Assembly (NCBI GenBank): GCA_039189975.1
Contig: JBCCYI010000085.1
Location: 1 to 17,321, forward strand
DNA length: 17,321 nucleotides
Origin: HLUCCA09 sp039189975
Lineage (GTDB): Bacteria > Pseudomonadota > Alphaproteobacteria > Rhodobacterales > Rhodobacteraceae
Reading direction: 5' to 3'
A program made the position numbers and the translations under genes. Positions 1 through 6,754 of this stretch are shown here, one piece after another. A model generated the notes under the pieces. That model was given only the letters and a program-made list of their open reading frames with translations. It was not told where the DNA came from and did not search any database. The number at the start of each line of letters is the position of its first letter. Position 1 is the first letter of the stretch.

Positions 1-109
1 CTACGCGGAAACAATGCGGCGGGCGCGGGGCACAGCGGATCTGATCCAAGGCCAGCGCGACTTTTTCGGGCGCCATGGATTTGAGCGGCGCGATCTGCCG
101 GGCGCTCAT
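1..109 (-). CDS. Partial unknown protein, N-terminal 36 residues only
   Basis: An open frame starts at ATG (109-107, minus strand) and runs off the left edge. It begins MSARQIAPLKSMAPEKVALA and then LDQIRCAPRPPHCFRV. I do not recognise the family. A second in-frame ATG lies 11 codons in. There is no clear Shine-Dalgarno sequence before either ATG. The gene would be divergent from hrpB, with about 110 bases between them if hrpB starts at 220. Support is only the open frame and the divergent layout, so the call is tentative. Confidence 0.35.
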   Translation of the reverse strand, partial: MSARQIAPLKSMAPEKVALALDQIRCAPRPPHCFRV

Positions 110-219
110 CACGGTCCGTGGGCGGACTAGGCGACGGCTGGGAGCGGGGCGGCTTCCGGCAGGTCCCCGCGCGTATCCCGTCGGACGCGCGACGCGGCGG
201 TGGCGCGGCCACGCTTCCC

Positions 220-2640
220 GTGGCGGCTGTCTTGCCCGAGCTGATCGCTGCATTGCGTGCCAAAGGACAGGCCGTGCTTCAGGCCCCGCCCGGTGCGGGC
301 AAGACCACAGGGGTGCCGCTCGCGCTGCTGGAGGCGGGCTGGATCGACGGGCGGATTGTGGTGCTGGAGCCGCGCCGCCTTGCCGCGCGCGCCGCTGCGG
401 AGCGGATGGCGCAGATGCGCGGCGAGGCGGTGGGTCAGTCGGTTGGTTACCGGATCCGTGGGGAATCCAGGGTGAGCCGCGCCACGCGGATCGATGTCGT
501 CACGGAAGGTATCCTGACACGTATGCTGCAGTCGGATCCGGGCCTCGACGGCGTCGGGGCTGTCCTCTTCGACGAGTTTCATGAGCGTTCGCTCAACGCC
601 GACCTCGGCCTCGCCCTGGCGCTGGAGGCACGCGCGGCTCTGCGCGACGATCTGGTGCTTCTGCCGATGTCGGCGACGCTGGACGCCGCCCCGGTCGCAG
701 AGCTGATGGGCGGCGCGCCTGTGATCACGGCCGAAGGTCGGTCCTATCCTGTCGATCTCGTGCACCGCGCCGCGCCCTTGGGCGACGCCTCGTTGGAGCG
801 CGCCGTCGCCGATACGGTGTGCGTGGCCCTTGCGGAGATCGCGGGATCCGTCCTGGTCTTTTTGCCGGGTGAGCGCGAGATCCGCCGTGTGTCGAACCTC
901 CTCGACGGCCGTATCGGTGATGTTGACATCCGACCGCTCTACGGCGCGTTGCCGTTCGAGGAACAACGCGCTGCGGTCGCGCCCGCGCCGAGCGGGCGGC
1001 GCAAGGTGGTGCTGGCCACAGCGATCGCCGAAACGTCGCTGACGATTGAGGGGATCGAGGCGGTGGTGGACGCGGGACAGGCCCGGCGGGCGCGGTTTGA
1101 CGCGCGATCTGGCATGTCGCGGCTCGTGACGGACAAGGTCAGCCGGGCGGAGGCCACGCAGCGCGCCGGTCGTGCGGGGCGGTTGGGTCCAGGGCGTTGT
1201 TATCGGCTTTGGACGAAGGGCGAGGAAGGGGCGCTTGCGGCTTTTCCGCCTGCCGAGATCGAGGTGGCGGACCTCGCGCCGCTGGCGCTGGAACTCGCGC
1301 TTTGGGGAGATCCGAAGGGGACGGGCCTTGCGTTCCTCACCCCGCCGCCCGCCGGCCCCTTGTCCGAGGCGCGATCGCTGCTGGAGACACTGGGCGCCGT
1401 GGGGCGAGAGGGCCGGATCACGGACCACGGGCGCGCGCTGGCCGCGTTGCCCGTCCACCCGCGGCTCGGGCATATGCTGCTGCGCGCGGGCCGGGCCGCG
1501 GCGCCGCTGGCCGCCCTCCTGTCGGACCGTGATCCACTTCGGGGGGCGCCGAGTGATCTCACTTTGCGCCTGCGGGCCCTCGCTGCGCCGCGCGATCTCT
1601 CCGCCCAGGCGGGCGCATTGCGCCGGATACGGACCGAAGCGCGCCGGCTGGCGCGGATGGTTCCTGATGCCCCTCGCATGAGCCCGGCCGAGGCCGCCGC
1701 TCTGGCCTACCCGGACCGGATCGGCTTGCGGCGGCCAGGGCAGAGCCCGCGCTGGCTGCTGTCGGGGGGCAAGGGGGCGACGATGTCGACCGAAGATCCG
1801 CTGGCGGGTCAACGGCTCCTCGTGGCGACAGATCTCGACGGGGACGGGCGCGAAGCCCGTATCCGACTGGCTGTTGCCCTCACAGAAGCCGACCTGCGCG
1901 GCCTTTTCGCGGCGCAGATCACATGGCGCGAGCGGGCGGTCTGGTCCTCGCGGGAGCGGCGGGTCGAGGCGCGCCGCCAGGAGGTCTTTGGCGCGCTGAT
2001 CCTGCAAGATCAGCATTGGCGCGACGCGCCGTCTGAGGCGGTTGCAGCTGCGGCGCTCGAAGGGGTTCGTGCCCTGGGCCTTCCCTGGACCGCCGCCGCT
2101 GCGCGCTTGCGTATCCGCGCCGAGCTCTATCGCGCCGCCGGCGGCGCAATCGCCGATTGTTCGGAGGAGGCCCTGTTGCGCGAAGCCGAAACATGGCTTC
2201 TGCCGGCGTTGATCGGGGTGCGCACGGCGCAGGACATCCGCGCGCTCGATGTGACCGATGCACTGCGCACCCGGATCGGGTGGACAGCCCTGCAACGGCT
2301 CGAGGCAGAGATGCCCTCGCAATTCACCACGCCTCTCGGTCGCACTCTGCCCATCGACTACTCTGGACACGTGCCCGCGATCTCGGCCCGCGTCCAGGAG
2401 CTCTTCGGGACAGAAAGGCATCCCCTTGTCGGCCCGAACAAAGTGCCGATCCAGGTGACGCTGCTCTCCCCCGCGGGGCGCCCCGTACAGGTTACGACCG
2501 ATCTGCCTGGGTTCTGGAGCGGGAGCTACCGGGATGTCGCCAAGGACATGCGCGCGCGCTATCCCAAGCACCCCTGGCCCGATGACCCTCAGTCGGCGGA
2601 CCCGACCTTGCGCGCCAAACGGCGCAGTCCGCGGGCGTGA
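220..2640 (+). CDS. hrpB: ATP-dependent RNA helicase-like protein HrpB (DEAH family)
   Basis: This is a DEAH-box (SF2) NTPase of the HrpB family, a cytoplasmic protein whose precise RNA substrate is poorly defined in most bacteria. From the GTG at 220 it is 806 residues, close to the usual family length. Visible motifs are Walker A PPGAGKTT (residues 23-30), DEFHER (motif II, 118-123), SATL (motif III, 151-154) and QRAGRAGR (motif VI, 314-321). The HrpB-specific C-terminal region follows, with the family-like stretch RTLPIDYSGHVP. The start is uncertain: similarity to known HrpB (LPVAAVLPEL) begins one or two codons before GTG 220. The only other upstream in-frame start is GTG 118, which would add 34 unrelated residues. 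Neither has a good ribosome binding site. It stands alone and converges on the DUF1127 gene. The family call is firm; the start is not. Confidence 0.95.
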   Translation: MAAVLPELIAALRAKGQAVLQAPPGAGKTTGVPLALLEAGWIDGRIVVLEPRRLAARAAAERMAQMRGEAVGQSVGYRIRGESRVSRATRIDVVTEGILTRMLQSDPGLDGVGAVLFDEFHERSLNADLGLALALEARAALRDDLVLLPMSATLDAAPVAELMGGAPVITAEGRSYPVDLVHRAAPLGDASLERAVADTVCVALAEIAGSVLVFLPGEREIRRVSNLLDGRIGDVDIRPLYGALPFEEQRAAVAPAPSGRRKVVLATAIAETSLTIEGIEAVVDAGQARRARFDARSGMSRLVTDKVSRAEATQRAGRAGRLGPGRCYRLWTKGEEGALAAFPPAEIEVADLAPLALELALWGDPKGTGLAFLTPPPAGPLSEARSLLETLGAVGREGRITDHGRALAALPVHPRLGHMLLRAGRAAAPLAALLSDRDPLRGAPSDLTLRLRALAAPRDLSAQAGALRRIRTEARRLARMVPDAPRMSPAEAAALAYPDRIGLRRPGQSPRWLLSGGKGATMSTEDPLAGQRLLVATDLDGDGREARIRLAVALTEADLRGLFAAQITWRERAVWSSRERRVEARRQEVFGALILQDQHWRDAPSEAVAAAALEGVRALGLPWTAAAARLRIRAELYRAAGGAIADCSEEALLREAETWLLPALIGVRTAQDIRALDVTDALRTRIGWTALQRLEAEMPSQFTTPLGRTLPIDYSGHVPAISARVQELFGTERHPLVGPNKVPIQVTLLSPAGRPVQVTTDLPGFWSGSYRDVAKDMRARYPKHPWPDDPQSADPTLRAKRRSPRA

Positions 2641-2652
2641 GATCTCCAAGAC

Positions 2653-2688
2653 AAAAAACGCCCCGCCCGGAGATCCGGGACGGGGCGT
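2653..2688 (-). terminator. Rho-independent terminator of the DUF1127 gene
   Basis: A GC-rich hairpin pairs ACGCCCCG (2658-2665) with CGGGGCGT (2681-2688). The pairing continues as CCCGG against CCGGG with one bulged base and a loop around AGAT. On the minus strand the stem is followed by six Ts (A6 at 2653-2658 on the plus strand), the classic intrinsic terminator form. It lies 45 bases past the DUF1127 stop codon. It may also slow rightward transcription leaving hrpB, but no T-run follows in that direction. Confidence 0.88.
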
Positions 2689-2732
2689 GATGACCGGTGT
2701 GCGCGGCGCGTTCTACGCCGCCGGGCGCCTCA

Positions 2733-2939
2733 TCAGAAGCGGGAACCCGGGCTGCGCGGCATCGTGTCGAGATCCGAGCGCAGCAGGCCGATGTCGGACA
2801 GCTCACGGTCTGTCAGCTTGGCCAGGGCGCGGCGCGTCAGGATACCATCGCGCCAGGTGCGGACCTCGGAGATGAGCGTTGCGATGGCGCCGGAGAGGCT
2901 GCCGGTGGCGTGGGTGCGGGTCGAGTCGTAGAAGGCCAT
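2733..2939 (-). CDS. Small DUF1127 protein
   Basis: A 68-residue basic protein with the DUF1127 signature in its C-terminal half: WRDGILTRRALAKLTDREL followed by SDIGLLRSDL (residues 29-58). The N-terminal half is a variable region. Family knowledge: DUF1127 proteins are small arginine-rich proteins found across alphaproteobacteria, and at least one Rhodobacter member (CcaF1) is reported to bind RNA and affect RNA turnover. Others are linked to phosphate or carbon metabolism. The start at 2939 is chosen because GGAG lies eight bases upstream (CACAAGGAGCTGCCGTC before ATG). An upstream in-frame extension to about 3032 has no ribosome site and no family resemblance. The gene is a single unit ended by the terminator at 2653-2688. 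Its exact role cannot be told from sequence. Confidence 0.9.
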   Translation of the reverse strand: MAFYDSTRTHATGSLSGAIATLISEVRTWRDGILTRRALAKLTDRELSDIGLLRSDLDTMPRSPGSRF

Positions 2940-2982
2940 GACGGCAGCTCCTTGTGTTGAGATGTGACGTGTTCTGGTCGTC

Positions 2983-2995
2983 GGAGCATTGCTCC
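2983..2995 (-). other. Short hairpin in the probable 5' leader of DUF1127
   Basis: GGAGCA (2983-2988) and TGCTCC (2990-2995) are perfect inverted arms around one base, about 43 bases upstream of the DUF1127 start codon. In the leftward transcript the arm contains a GGAG sequence that resembles a ribosome site. It could be a leader hairpin or a protein-binding palindrome; its function is unknown. Confidence 0.4.
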
Positions 2996-3042
2996 TGGAC
3001 CCGCACCTAGGAGGGTTGGAGTGCCTACACAATGGGCAAGTT

Positions 3043-3061
3043 TTGCATCGCTCCCATGCAA
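3043..3061. promoter_or_regulatory. Inverted repeat TTGCAT-N7-ATGCAA, possible operator
   Basis: Six-base perfect inverted arms (3043-3048 and 3056-3061) separated by seven bases. They lie about 105 bases upstream of the DUF1127 start and 245 upstream of ruvC. The form fits a dimeric regulator, and the place suits control of DUF1127. No regulator can be named. Confidence 0.3.
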
Positions 3062-3109
3062 TGAGCGCATGTCTCGCAGGGTTAATTTTATGTTACTTCT
3101 CAATGCTCT

Positions 3110-3177
3110 ATTTGCGACCTGTTGCGGTGTCGTTTTTGGCGACTGGCGGCGCGAATGCGCCTTGGGCTGTCGCAAAT
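3110..3177 (+). ncRNA. Possible folded RNA (three-way junction) upstream of ruvC
   Basis: ATTTGCGAC (3110-3118) is the exact reverse complement of GTCGCAAAT (3169-3177). Between them are two smaller hairpins: GTCG/CGAC with a seven-base T-rich loop (3129-3143), and GGCGC/GCGCC with a GAAT loop (3148-3161). Together they would make a closed three-way junction, followed by a pyrimidine-rich stretch ending in TTTT (3181-3188). It could be a small RNA, an attenuator in the ruvC leader, or chance pairing in GC-rich DNA. No clear promoter was found. Confidence 0.25.
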
Positions 3178-3221
3178 GGGTCTCTTTTGGGCAAGTGTGA
3201 GAAAGCGGGGCGCTGGCGGAT

Positions 3222-3236
3222 GTTCTACTTTCGTGC
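3222..3236 (+). promoter_or_regulatory. Possible degenerate LexA (SOS) box upstream of ruvCAB
   Basis: GTTC-N7-GTGC at 3222-3236 differs by one base from GTTC-N7-GTTC, the direct-repeat LexA site known for alphaproteobacteria such as Rhodobacter. It lies about 70 bases upstream of the ruvC start, a usual place for an operator. ruvCAB is under LexA control in several bacteria, which supports the reading. The mismatch falls in the second half-site, so binding is uncertain. Confidence 0.4.
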
Positions 3237-3306
3237 TAACGCACTTAAAAGTGAGCAGAAGAACTGTGGCGTCAAAGCCGCGATGGCGTCTCGGCAGGAG
3301 GCAGCG

Positions 3307-3828
3307 ATGCGAGTGATCGGGATCGATCCGGGCCTGCGGAGCACCGGCTGGGGGGTGATCGAGCAGGTGGGCGCGCGACTCACCCATGTCGCCAACGGCC
3401 AGTGCCGGAGCGCGGGCGAGACGCTGGCCGAGCGGCTGGTGTCGCTCCACGGCCAGCTCACCGAGATCCTGGCGACGTACCAGCCCACCGCCGCTGCGGT
3501 CGAGCAGACCTTCGTCAACCGCGACGGCGCGGCGACGCTGAAGCTCGGTCAGGCGCGGGGGATCGCGCTCCTGGTGCCGGCGCTGGCGGGGCTCAGCGTG
3601 GGCGAATACGCGCCCAACGCGGTGAAGAAGGCGCTCGTGGGGGTGGGCCATGCCGACAAGCGGCAAGTGGCCCATATGATCGGTGTGCACTTCCCGAAGG
3701 CGATTGTGGCCGGGCCCGATGCGGCGGACGCGCTCGCCATCGCGCTCTGCCACGCCCATCATCTGCAATCCTCCGGGCGGCTTTCCGCAGCGCTTGTGCG
3801 GGCGGGCGCACGGGCGGGCGCGCGATGA
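3307..3828 (+). CDS. ruvC: Crossover junction endodeoxyribonuclease RuvC
   Basis: RuvC is the metal-dependent nuclease that cuts Holliday junctions symmetrically during recombinational repair, working with RuvAB. The protein is 173 residues, the normal length. The four acidic catalytic residues fall where they do in E. coli RuvC: D7 in GIDPGL, E66 in VEQTF, and D138 and D141 in GPDAADALA. The start at 3307 is fixed by AGGAGG five bases upstream and by the standard N-terminus MRVIGIDPG. A longer open frame upstream encodes nothing like RuvC. The C-terminal tail is a short Ala/Gly/Arg repeat (RAGARAGAR). It is the first gene of the ruvCAB operon and overlaps ruvA by four bases (ATGA). A possible LexA box lies upstream. 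Confidence 0.97.
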   Translation: MRVIGIDPGLRSTGWGVIEQVGARLTHVANGQCRSAGETLAERLVSLHGQLTEILATYQPTAAAVEQTFVNRDGAATLKLGQARGIALLVPALAGLSVGEYAPNAVKKALVGVGHADKRQVAHMIGVHFPKAIVAGPDAADALAIALCHAHHLQSSGRLSAALVRAGARAGAR

Positions 3829-4484
3829 TCGGCTGGCTCTCCGGCCAGGTGGCGTGGAAGGGCGCGGACCATGTGGTGCTCGACGTGCGCGGCGTGGGCT
3901 ATGTCGTCCATGTCTCGGATCGGACGCTGGCGGCGCTGCCCGCGCCCGGCGGCGCGGCGGCGCTCCATACGGACCTCTTGGTGCGCGAGGACCTGCTCCA
4001 GCTCTTCGGCTTCGCGACCCTCCAGGAGAAGGAGTGGCACCGGTTGCTGACCTCGGTTCAGGGAATCGGCGCCAAGGCGAGCCTCGCGATCCTCAGCACC
4101 CTTGGCCCGGAGGGTGTCAGCCGGGCCATCGCGCTCGGCGACTGGGCGGCGGTGAAGGCGGCCCCGGGCGTGGGGCCGAAGCTCGCGCAGCGGGTCGTCA
4201 ACGAGTTGCAGGGGCGGGCGGCTCATGTGATGGCGATGGGCGCCGAGCCCGTGGCCCCCGACGCGGTGATCGAGGAGGGGCGCGGGACGCAAGCGGCCGC
4301 CGCGCCCGCGCCGCCGCCTGCGGCGGCGCCCTCGGGCCAGGCCGATGCGCTCTCCGCGCTCGCAAACCTCGGCTACGGCCAAAGCGAAGCCGCCCGCGCC
4401 ATCGCCGAGGCGGCAGACGACGGCGCCACCGACGCCAACGCCCTCATCCGCGGCGCCCTCAAGCGCCTCGCACCAAAGGGCTGA
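3825..4484 (+). CDS. ruvA: Holliday junction DNA helicase subunit RuvA
   Basis: RuvA binds the four-way junction as a tetramer and loads the RuvB motor onto it. The protein is 219 residues, slightly long for the family. Domain I (OB fold) is residues 1-64, starting MIGWLSGQV. Domain II has two helix-hairpin-helix motifs, VQGIGAKAS (78-86) and APGVGPKLA (113-121). A flexible linker rich in Ala and Pro (about 150-172) explains the extra length. Domain III (173-219), with LANLGYGQSEAARAIAEA, contacts RuvB. Its ATG overlaps the ruvC stop (ATGA at 3825-3828), which implies translational coupling. ruvB follows after three bases. Confidence 0.97.
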   Translation: MIGWLSGQVAWKGADHVVLDVRGVGYVVHVSDRTLAALPAPGGAAALHTDLLVREDLLQLFGFATLQEKEWHRLLTSVQGIGAKASLAILSTLGPEGVSRAIALGDWAAVKAAPGVGPKLAQRVVNELQGRAAHVMAMGAEPVAPDAVIEEGRGTQAAAAPAPPPAAAPSGQADALSALANLGYGQSEAARAIAEAADDGATDANALIRGALKRLAPKG

Positions 4485-4487
4485 CCC

Positions 4488-5582
4488 ATGGCCGAGCCCG
4501 ATCCGCTCACCGACCACGGCCCAAGCTCCGGTGCCGCACCCGCCCCCGACCCGATGATGCGCCCCGATCCGCTCGATACGGACGCGCCCGACCGCGCCCT
4601 GCGCCCCGAGTCGCTCGACGATTTCGTCGGCCAGCGCGAAGCGCGCGCCAACCTCTCGGTGTTCCTCGAATCCGCCCGGCGGCGGGGCCAGGCGATGGAT
4701 CACACGCTCTTTCATGGCCCCCCCGGCCTCGGCAAGACGACGCTGGCGCAGATCATGTCGCGCGAGCTTGGGGTCGGGTTTCGCACGACCTCCGGCCCGG
4801 TGCTGGCCCGCCCGGGCGACCTCGCCGCGATCCTGACCAACCTTGAGGAGCGTGACGTACTCTTCATCGACGAGATCCACCGCCTCAGCCCCGTCGTCGA
4901 GGAGGTGCTCTACCCCGCGCTGGAGGATTTCGCGCTCGACCTCGTCATCGGCGAGGGGCCGGCCGCGCGGACCGTCCGGATCGAGCTTCAGCCGTTTACG
5001 CTGGTGGGGGCCACGACGCGACTTGGCCTCCTCACCACGCCGCTGCGCGACCGGTTCGGCATCCCGATCCGGCTCCAGTTCTACGAAGTCGACGAGCTTT
5101 GCCAGATCGTCGCGCGCGGGGCGCGTCTCCTCGGGGTCGGGTCGGACCCCGACGGGGTGCGCGAGATCGCCCGCCGTGCGCGGTGCACGCCGCGCGTTGC
5201 GGGGCGTCTCCTGCGCCGTGTCGTCGACTTCGCGGTGGTCGAGGGGGACGGCCGCATCACGCAAGCCTTGGCGGATGGGGCGCTCACGCGGCTCGGGGTC
5301 GACGGGCTCGGCCTTGACGCTGCCGACCGCCGCTACCTGACGCTTTTGGCGGAGAACTATGGCGGCGGGCCTGCGGGCGTTGAGACCCTCGCCGCCGCGC
5401 TCGCCGAAGCCCGCGACGCGCTGGAGGAGGTGATCGAGCCTTTCCTGCTCCAGCAGGGCCTGATCCAGCGGACCCCGCGCGGGCGCATGCTGGCGCCCAA
5501 GGGCTGGCGTCACCTCGGCCTCTCCGCCCCCCAGGCGCCGGATCCCAAGAGCCCGCCAACGCCCGATCTCTTCGAGAGATAG
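4488..5582 (+). CDS. ruvB: Holliday junction branch migration ATPase RuvB
   Basis: RuvB is the hexameric AAA+ motor that drives branch migration with RuvA. The protein is 364 residues. It has Walker A GPPGLGKT (77-84), Walker B LFIDEIH (125-131), sensor 1 GATTR (174-178) and the arginine-finger segment PLRDRFG (185-191). A winged-helix DNA-binding domain follows, with the end motif GLIQRTPRGRMLA. The first 22 residues, rich in Pro, Ala and Asp, are an extension before the usual start region (MRPDPLD...DRALRP). A start at the double ATG near 4554 would remove it but has no ribosome site, whereas AAAGGG precedes 4488. It is the last gene of ruvCAB and lies three bases after ruvA. Confidence 0.97.
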   Translation: MAEPDPLTDHGPSSGAAPAPDPMMRPDPLDTDAPDRALRPESLDDFVGQREARANLSVFLESARRRGQAMDHTLFHGPPGLGKTTLAQIMSRELGVGFRTTSGPVLARPGDLAAILTNLEERDVLFIDEIHRLSPVVEEVLYPALEDFALDLVIGEGPAARTVRIELQPFTLVGATTRLGLLTTPLRDRFGIPIRLQFYEVDELCQIVARGARLLGVGSDPDGVREIARRARCTPRVAGRLLRRVVDFAVVEGDGRITQALADGALTRLGVDGLGLDAADRRYLTLLAENYGGGPAGVETLAAALAEARDALEEVIEPFLLQQGLIQRTPRGRMLAPKGWRHLGLSAPQAPDPKSPPTPDLFER

Positions 5583-5591
5583 CCAGCTGGA

Positions 5592-5658
5592 CTGCGATGT
5601 CGCAGGAGAGCCCCTAGGAGGGAGTGTCGCCCCGACGGCGCAGCGAGACCGCGGGGCG
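5592..5658 (+). other. Two inverted repeats downstream of ruvB / upstream of pyrB
   Basis: CTGCGA/TCGCAG (5592-5597 with 5600-5605) begins nine bases after the ruvB stop. CGCCCCG (5628-5634) pairs with CGGGGCG (5652-5658). Neither is followed by a T-run, so neither is a standard terminator. The GGGGCG of the second can also pair with CGCCCC at 5722-5727, beyond the larger hairpin at 5683-5720, so two exclusive folds are possible. Confidence 0.4.
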
Positions 5659-5683
5659 GAGCCCGACAATGACACAGCTTTGA
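5624..5683 (+). CDS. Possible 19-codon leader peptide upstream of pyrB
   Basis: A short frame starts at GTG 5624 and ends with TGA at 5681-5683, encoding MSPRRRSETAGRSPTMTQL. AGGAGG lies just two bases before the GTG, which is closer than optimal. The stop codon sits exactly at the base of the 12-bp hairpin at 5683-5720. A translated leader ending at a hairpin before a pyrimidine gene recalls attenuation arrangements such as enterobacterial pyrBI. However, there is no U-run after the hairpin, and short frames arise often by chance. This is a weak suggestion only. Confidence 0.15.
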   Translation: MSPRRRSETAGRSPTMTQL

Positions 5684-5720
5684 TCTTGCGCGGCGCGGCC
5701 CGGGAGCGGCCGCGCAAGAT
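5683..5720 (+). other. Strong 12-bp hairpin between ruvB and pyrB
   Basis: ATCTTGCGCGGC (5683-5694) and GCCGCGCAAGAT (5709-5720) are perfect inverted arms around a 14-base GC-rich loop. No T-run follows on either strand. It may act as a 3' stabiliser or terminator for ruvB mRNA, or as part of a leader controlling pyrB. Confidence 0.6.
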
Positions 5721-5735
5721 GCGCCCCAGAGCCCA

Positions 5736-5764
5736 CTGGCCGCGCCCCCGCAAGCTGCTATAAC
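5736..5764 (+). promoter_or_regulatory. Possible pyrB promoter
   Basis: TATAAC (5759-5764) matches the -10 consensus at five of six positions and is notable in this GC-rich stretch. A weak -35 (CTGGCC, 5736-5741) lies 17 bases upstream. The pyrB ATG is 34 bases downstream. The -10 is the main support. Confidence 0.35.
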
Positions 5765-5797
5765 GGCGCCGGTCACACTAGGCCGACCGGAGAGCCC

Positions 5798-6754
5798 ATG
5801 ACATTCCGCGCCCGCCACCTTCTGGGAATTGAGCCGCTCCACCCGACCGAGATCACGGCGGCGCTCGATCTCGCGGACAGCTATGTGGATCTCAACCGTG
5901 CCTCGGAGAAGCACGGCCAGGCGCTCCAGGGCCTCACCCAGATCAACATGTTCTTCGAGGCCTCGACCCGGACGCAGGCGTCCTTTGAGCTTGCCGGCAA
6001 GCGCCTCGGCGCCGATGTGATGAACATGGGCATGGCCGCGAGCTCGATCAAAAAGGGCGAGACCCTGATCGACACCGCGCTGACGCTCAACGCCATGCAC
6101 CCCGACCTTCTCGTCGTCCGCCACCTGCAATCGGGCGCGGTCAACCTGCTGGCCGAAAAGGTGAATTGCGCGGTGCTCAACGCCGGGGACGGGCGCCACG
6201 AGCACCCCACCCAGGCACTGCTCGACGCGCTGACGATCCGCCGCGCCAAGGGGCGTCTGCACCGGCTTACGGTCGCGATCTGTGGCGATATCTCCCACTC
6301 CCGCGTCGCGCGCTCCAACATCCTGCTCTTGGGCAAGATGGAGAGCCGCGTGCGCCTTGTCGGCCCGCCGACGCTGATCCCCTCCGGGGCCGCGGACTGG
6401 GGCGTCGAGGTGACGGACGATATGGCCGCCGGGCTTGAAGGCGCCGATGTGGTGATGATGCTCCGGCTGCAGAAGGAGCGGATGGACGGCGGGTTCATCC
6501 CCTCGGAGCGGGAGTATTACTACCGGTTCGGGCTCGACGCCGAGAAGCTCGCCCATGCCGCGCCCGACGCCATCGTCATGCACCCGGGGCCGATGAACCG
6601 CGGTGTGGAGATCGACGGGCTGCTGGCCGACGACATCAACCGCTCGGTCATTCAGGAACAGGTCGAGATGGGCGTCGCGGTGCGCATGGCCGCGATGGAC
6701 CTGCTGGTGCGCAACCTCAAGGCCGCCCGCGCCGAGGCGATGGCCGATGGCTGA
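5798..6754 (+). CDS. pyrB: Aspartate carbamoyltransferase catalytic chain
   Basis: This enzyme condenses carbamoyl phosphate with L-aspartate to give N-carbamoyl-L-aspartate, the committed step of pyrimidine synthesis. The protein is 318 residues, normal for the family. The carbamoyl-phosphate site STRT is at 56-59 (in FFEASTRTQ), the KKGET loop at 85-89, HPTQ at 136-139 and MHPGPMNRG at 261-269. The ATG at 5798 has GGAG upstream (CCGGAGAGCCC). The start of the next gene overlaps its end by eight bases, and a PyrC homologue follows. No pyrI regulatory subunit is present. The PyrC homologue lacks catalytic residues, so PyrB here probably belongs to the class that assembles with an inactive dihydroorotase. 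Confidence 0.97.
   Translation: MTFRARHLLGIEPLHPTEITAALDLADSYVDLNRASEKHGQALQGLTQINMFFEASTRTQASFELAGKRLGADVMNMGMAASSIKKGETLIDTALTLNAMHPDLLVVRHLQSGAVNLLAEKVNCAVLNAGDGRHEHPTQALLDALTIRRAKGRLHRLTVAICGDISHSRVARSNILLLGKMESRVRLVGPPTLIPSGAADWGVEVTDDMAAGLEGADVVMMLRLQKERMDGGFIPSEREYYYRFGLDAEKLAHAAPDAIVMHPGPMNRGVEIDGLLADDINRSVIQEQVEMGVAVRMAAMDLLVRNLKAARAEAMADG

Larger units (their letters stand above)
2940..3306. other. 367-base non-coding region between DUF1127 and ruvC
   Basis: I find no credible gene here. It is less GC-rich than its surroundings, especially at 3075-3130. It must hold the leftward promoter of the DUF1127 gene and the rightward promoter of ruvCAB, though I cannot place a convincing -35/-10 pair for either. 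Structures seen are a short palindrome (2983-2995), an inverted repeat TTGCAT-N7-ATGCAA (3043-3061), a possible multi-branched RNA (3110-3177), a possible LexA box (3222-3236) and an inverted repeat CACTT-AA-AAGTG (3242-3253). The last 20 bases carry the strong AGGAGG ribosome site of ruvC. Confidence 0.7.

Noticed and set aside
127..2649. An 840-residue open frame on the minus strand opposite hrpB
   Set aside because: It mirrors hrpB codon for codon in high-GC DNA, is rich in Arg, Pro, Gly and His, and shows no domain. hrpB has all helicase motifs, so this is a shadow frame.
2640..3060. A CUCCUCCC-loop small RNA (Cuckoo/CcsR type) linked to the DUF1127 gene
   Set aside because: Only a single CCCTCCTA-like stretch occurs on the minus strand near 3009-3017, and no repeated CUCCUCCC hairpin loops are present on either side of the gene.
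3759..5753. A 664-residue open frame on the minus strand opposite ruvA and ruvB
   Set aside because: Composition is Arg/Gly/Ala rich without motifs, while ruvA and ruvB are unambiguous on the other strand.
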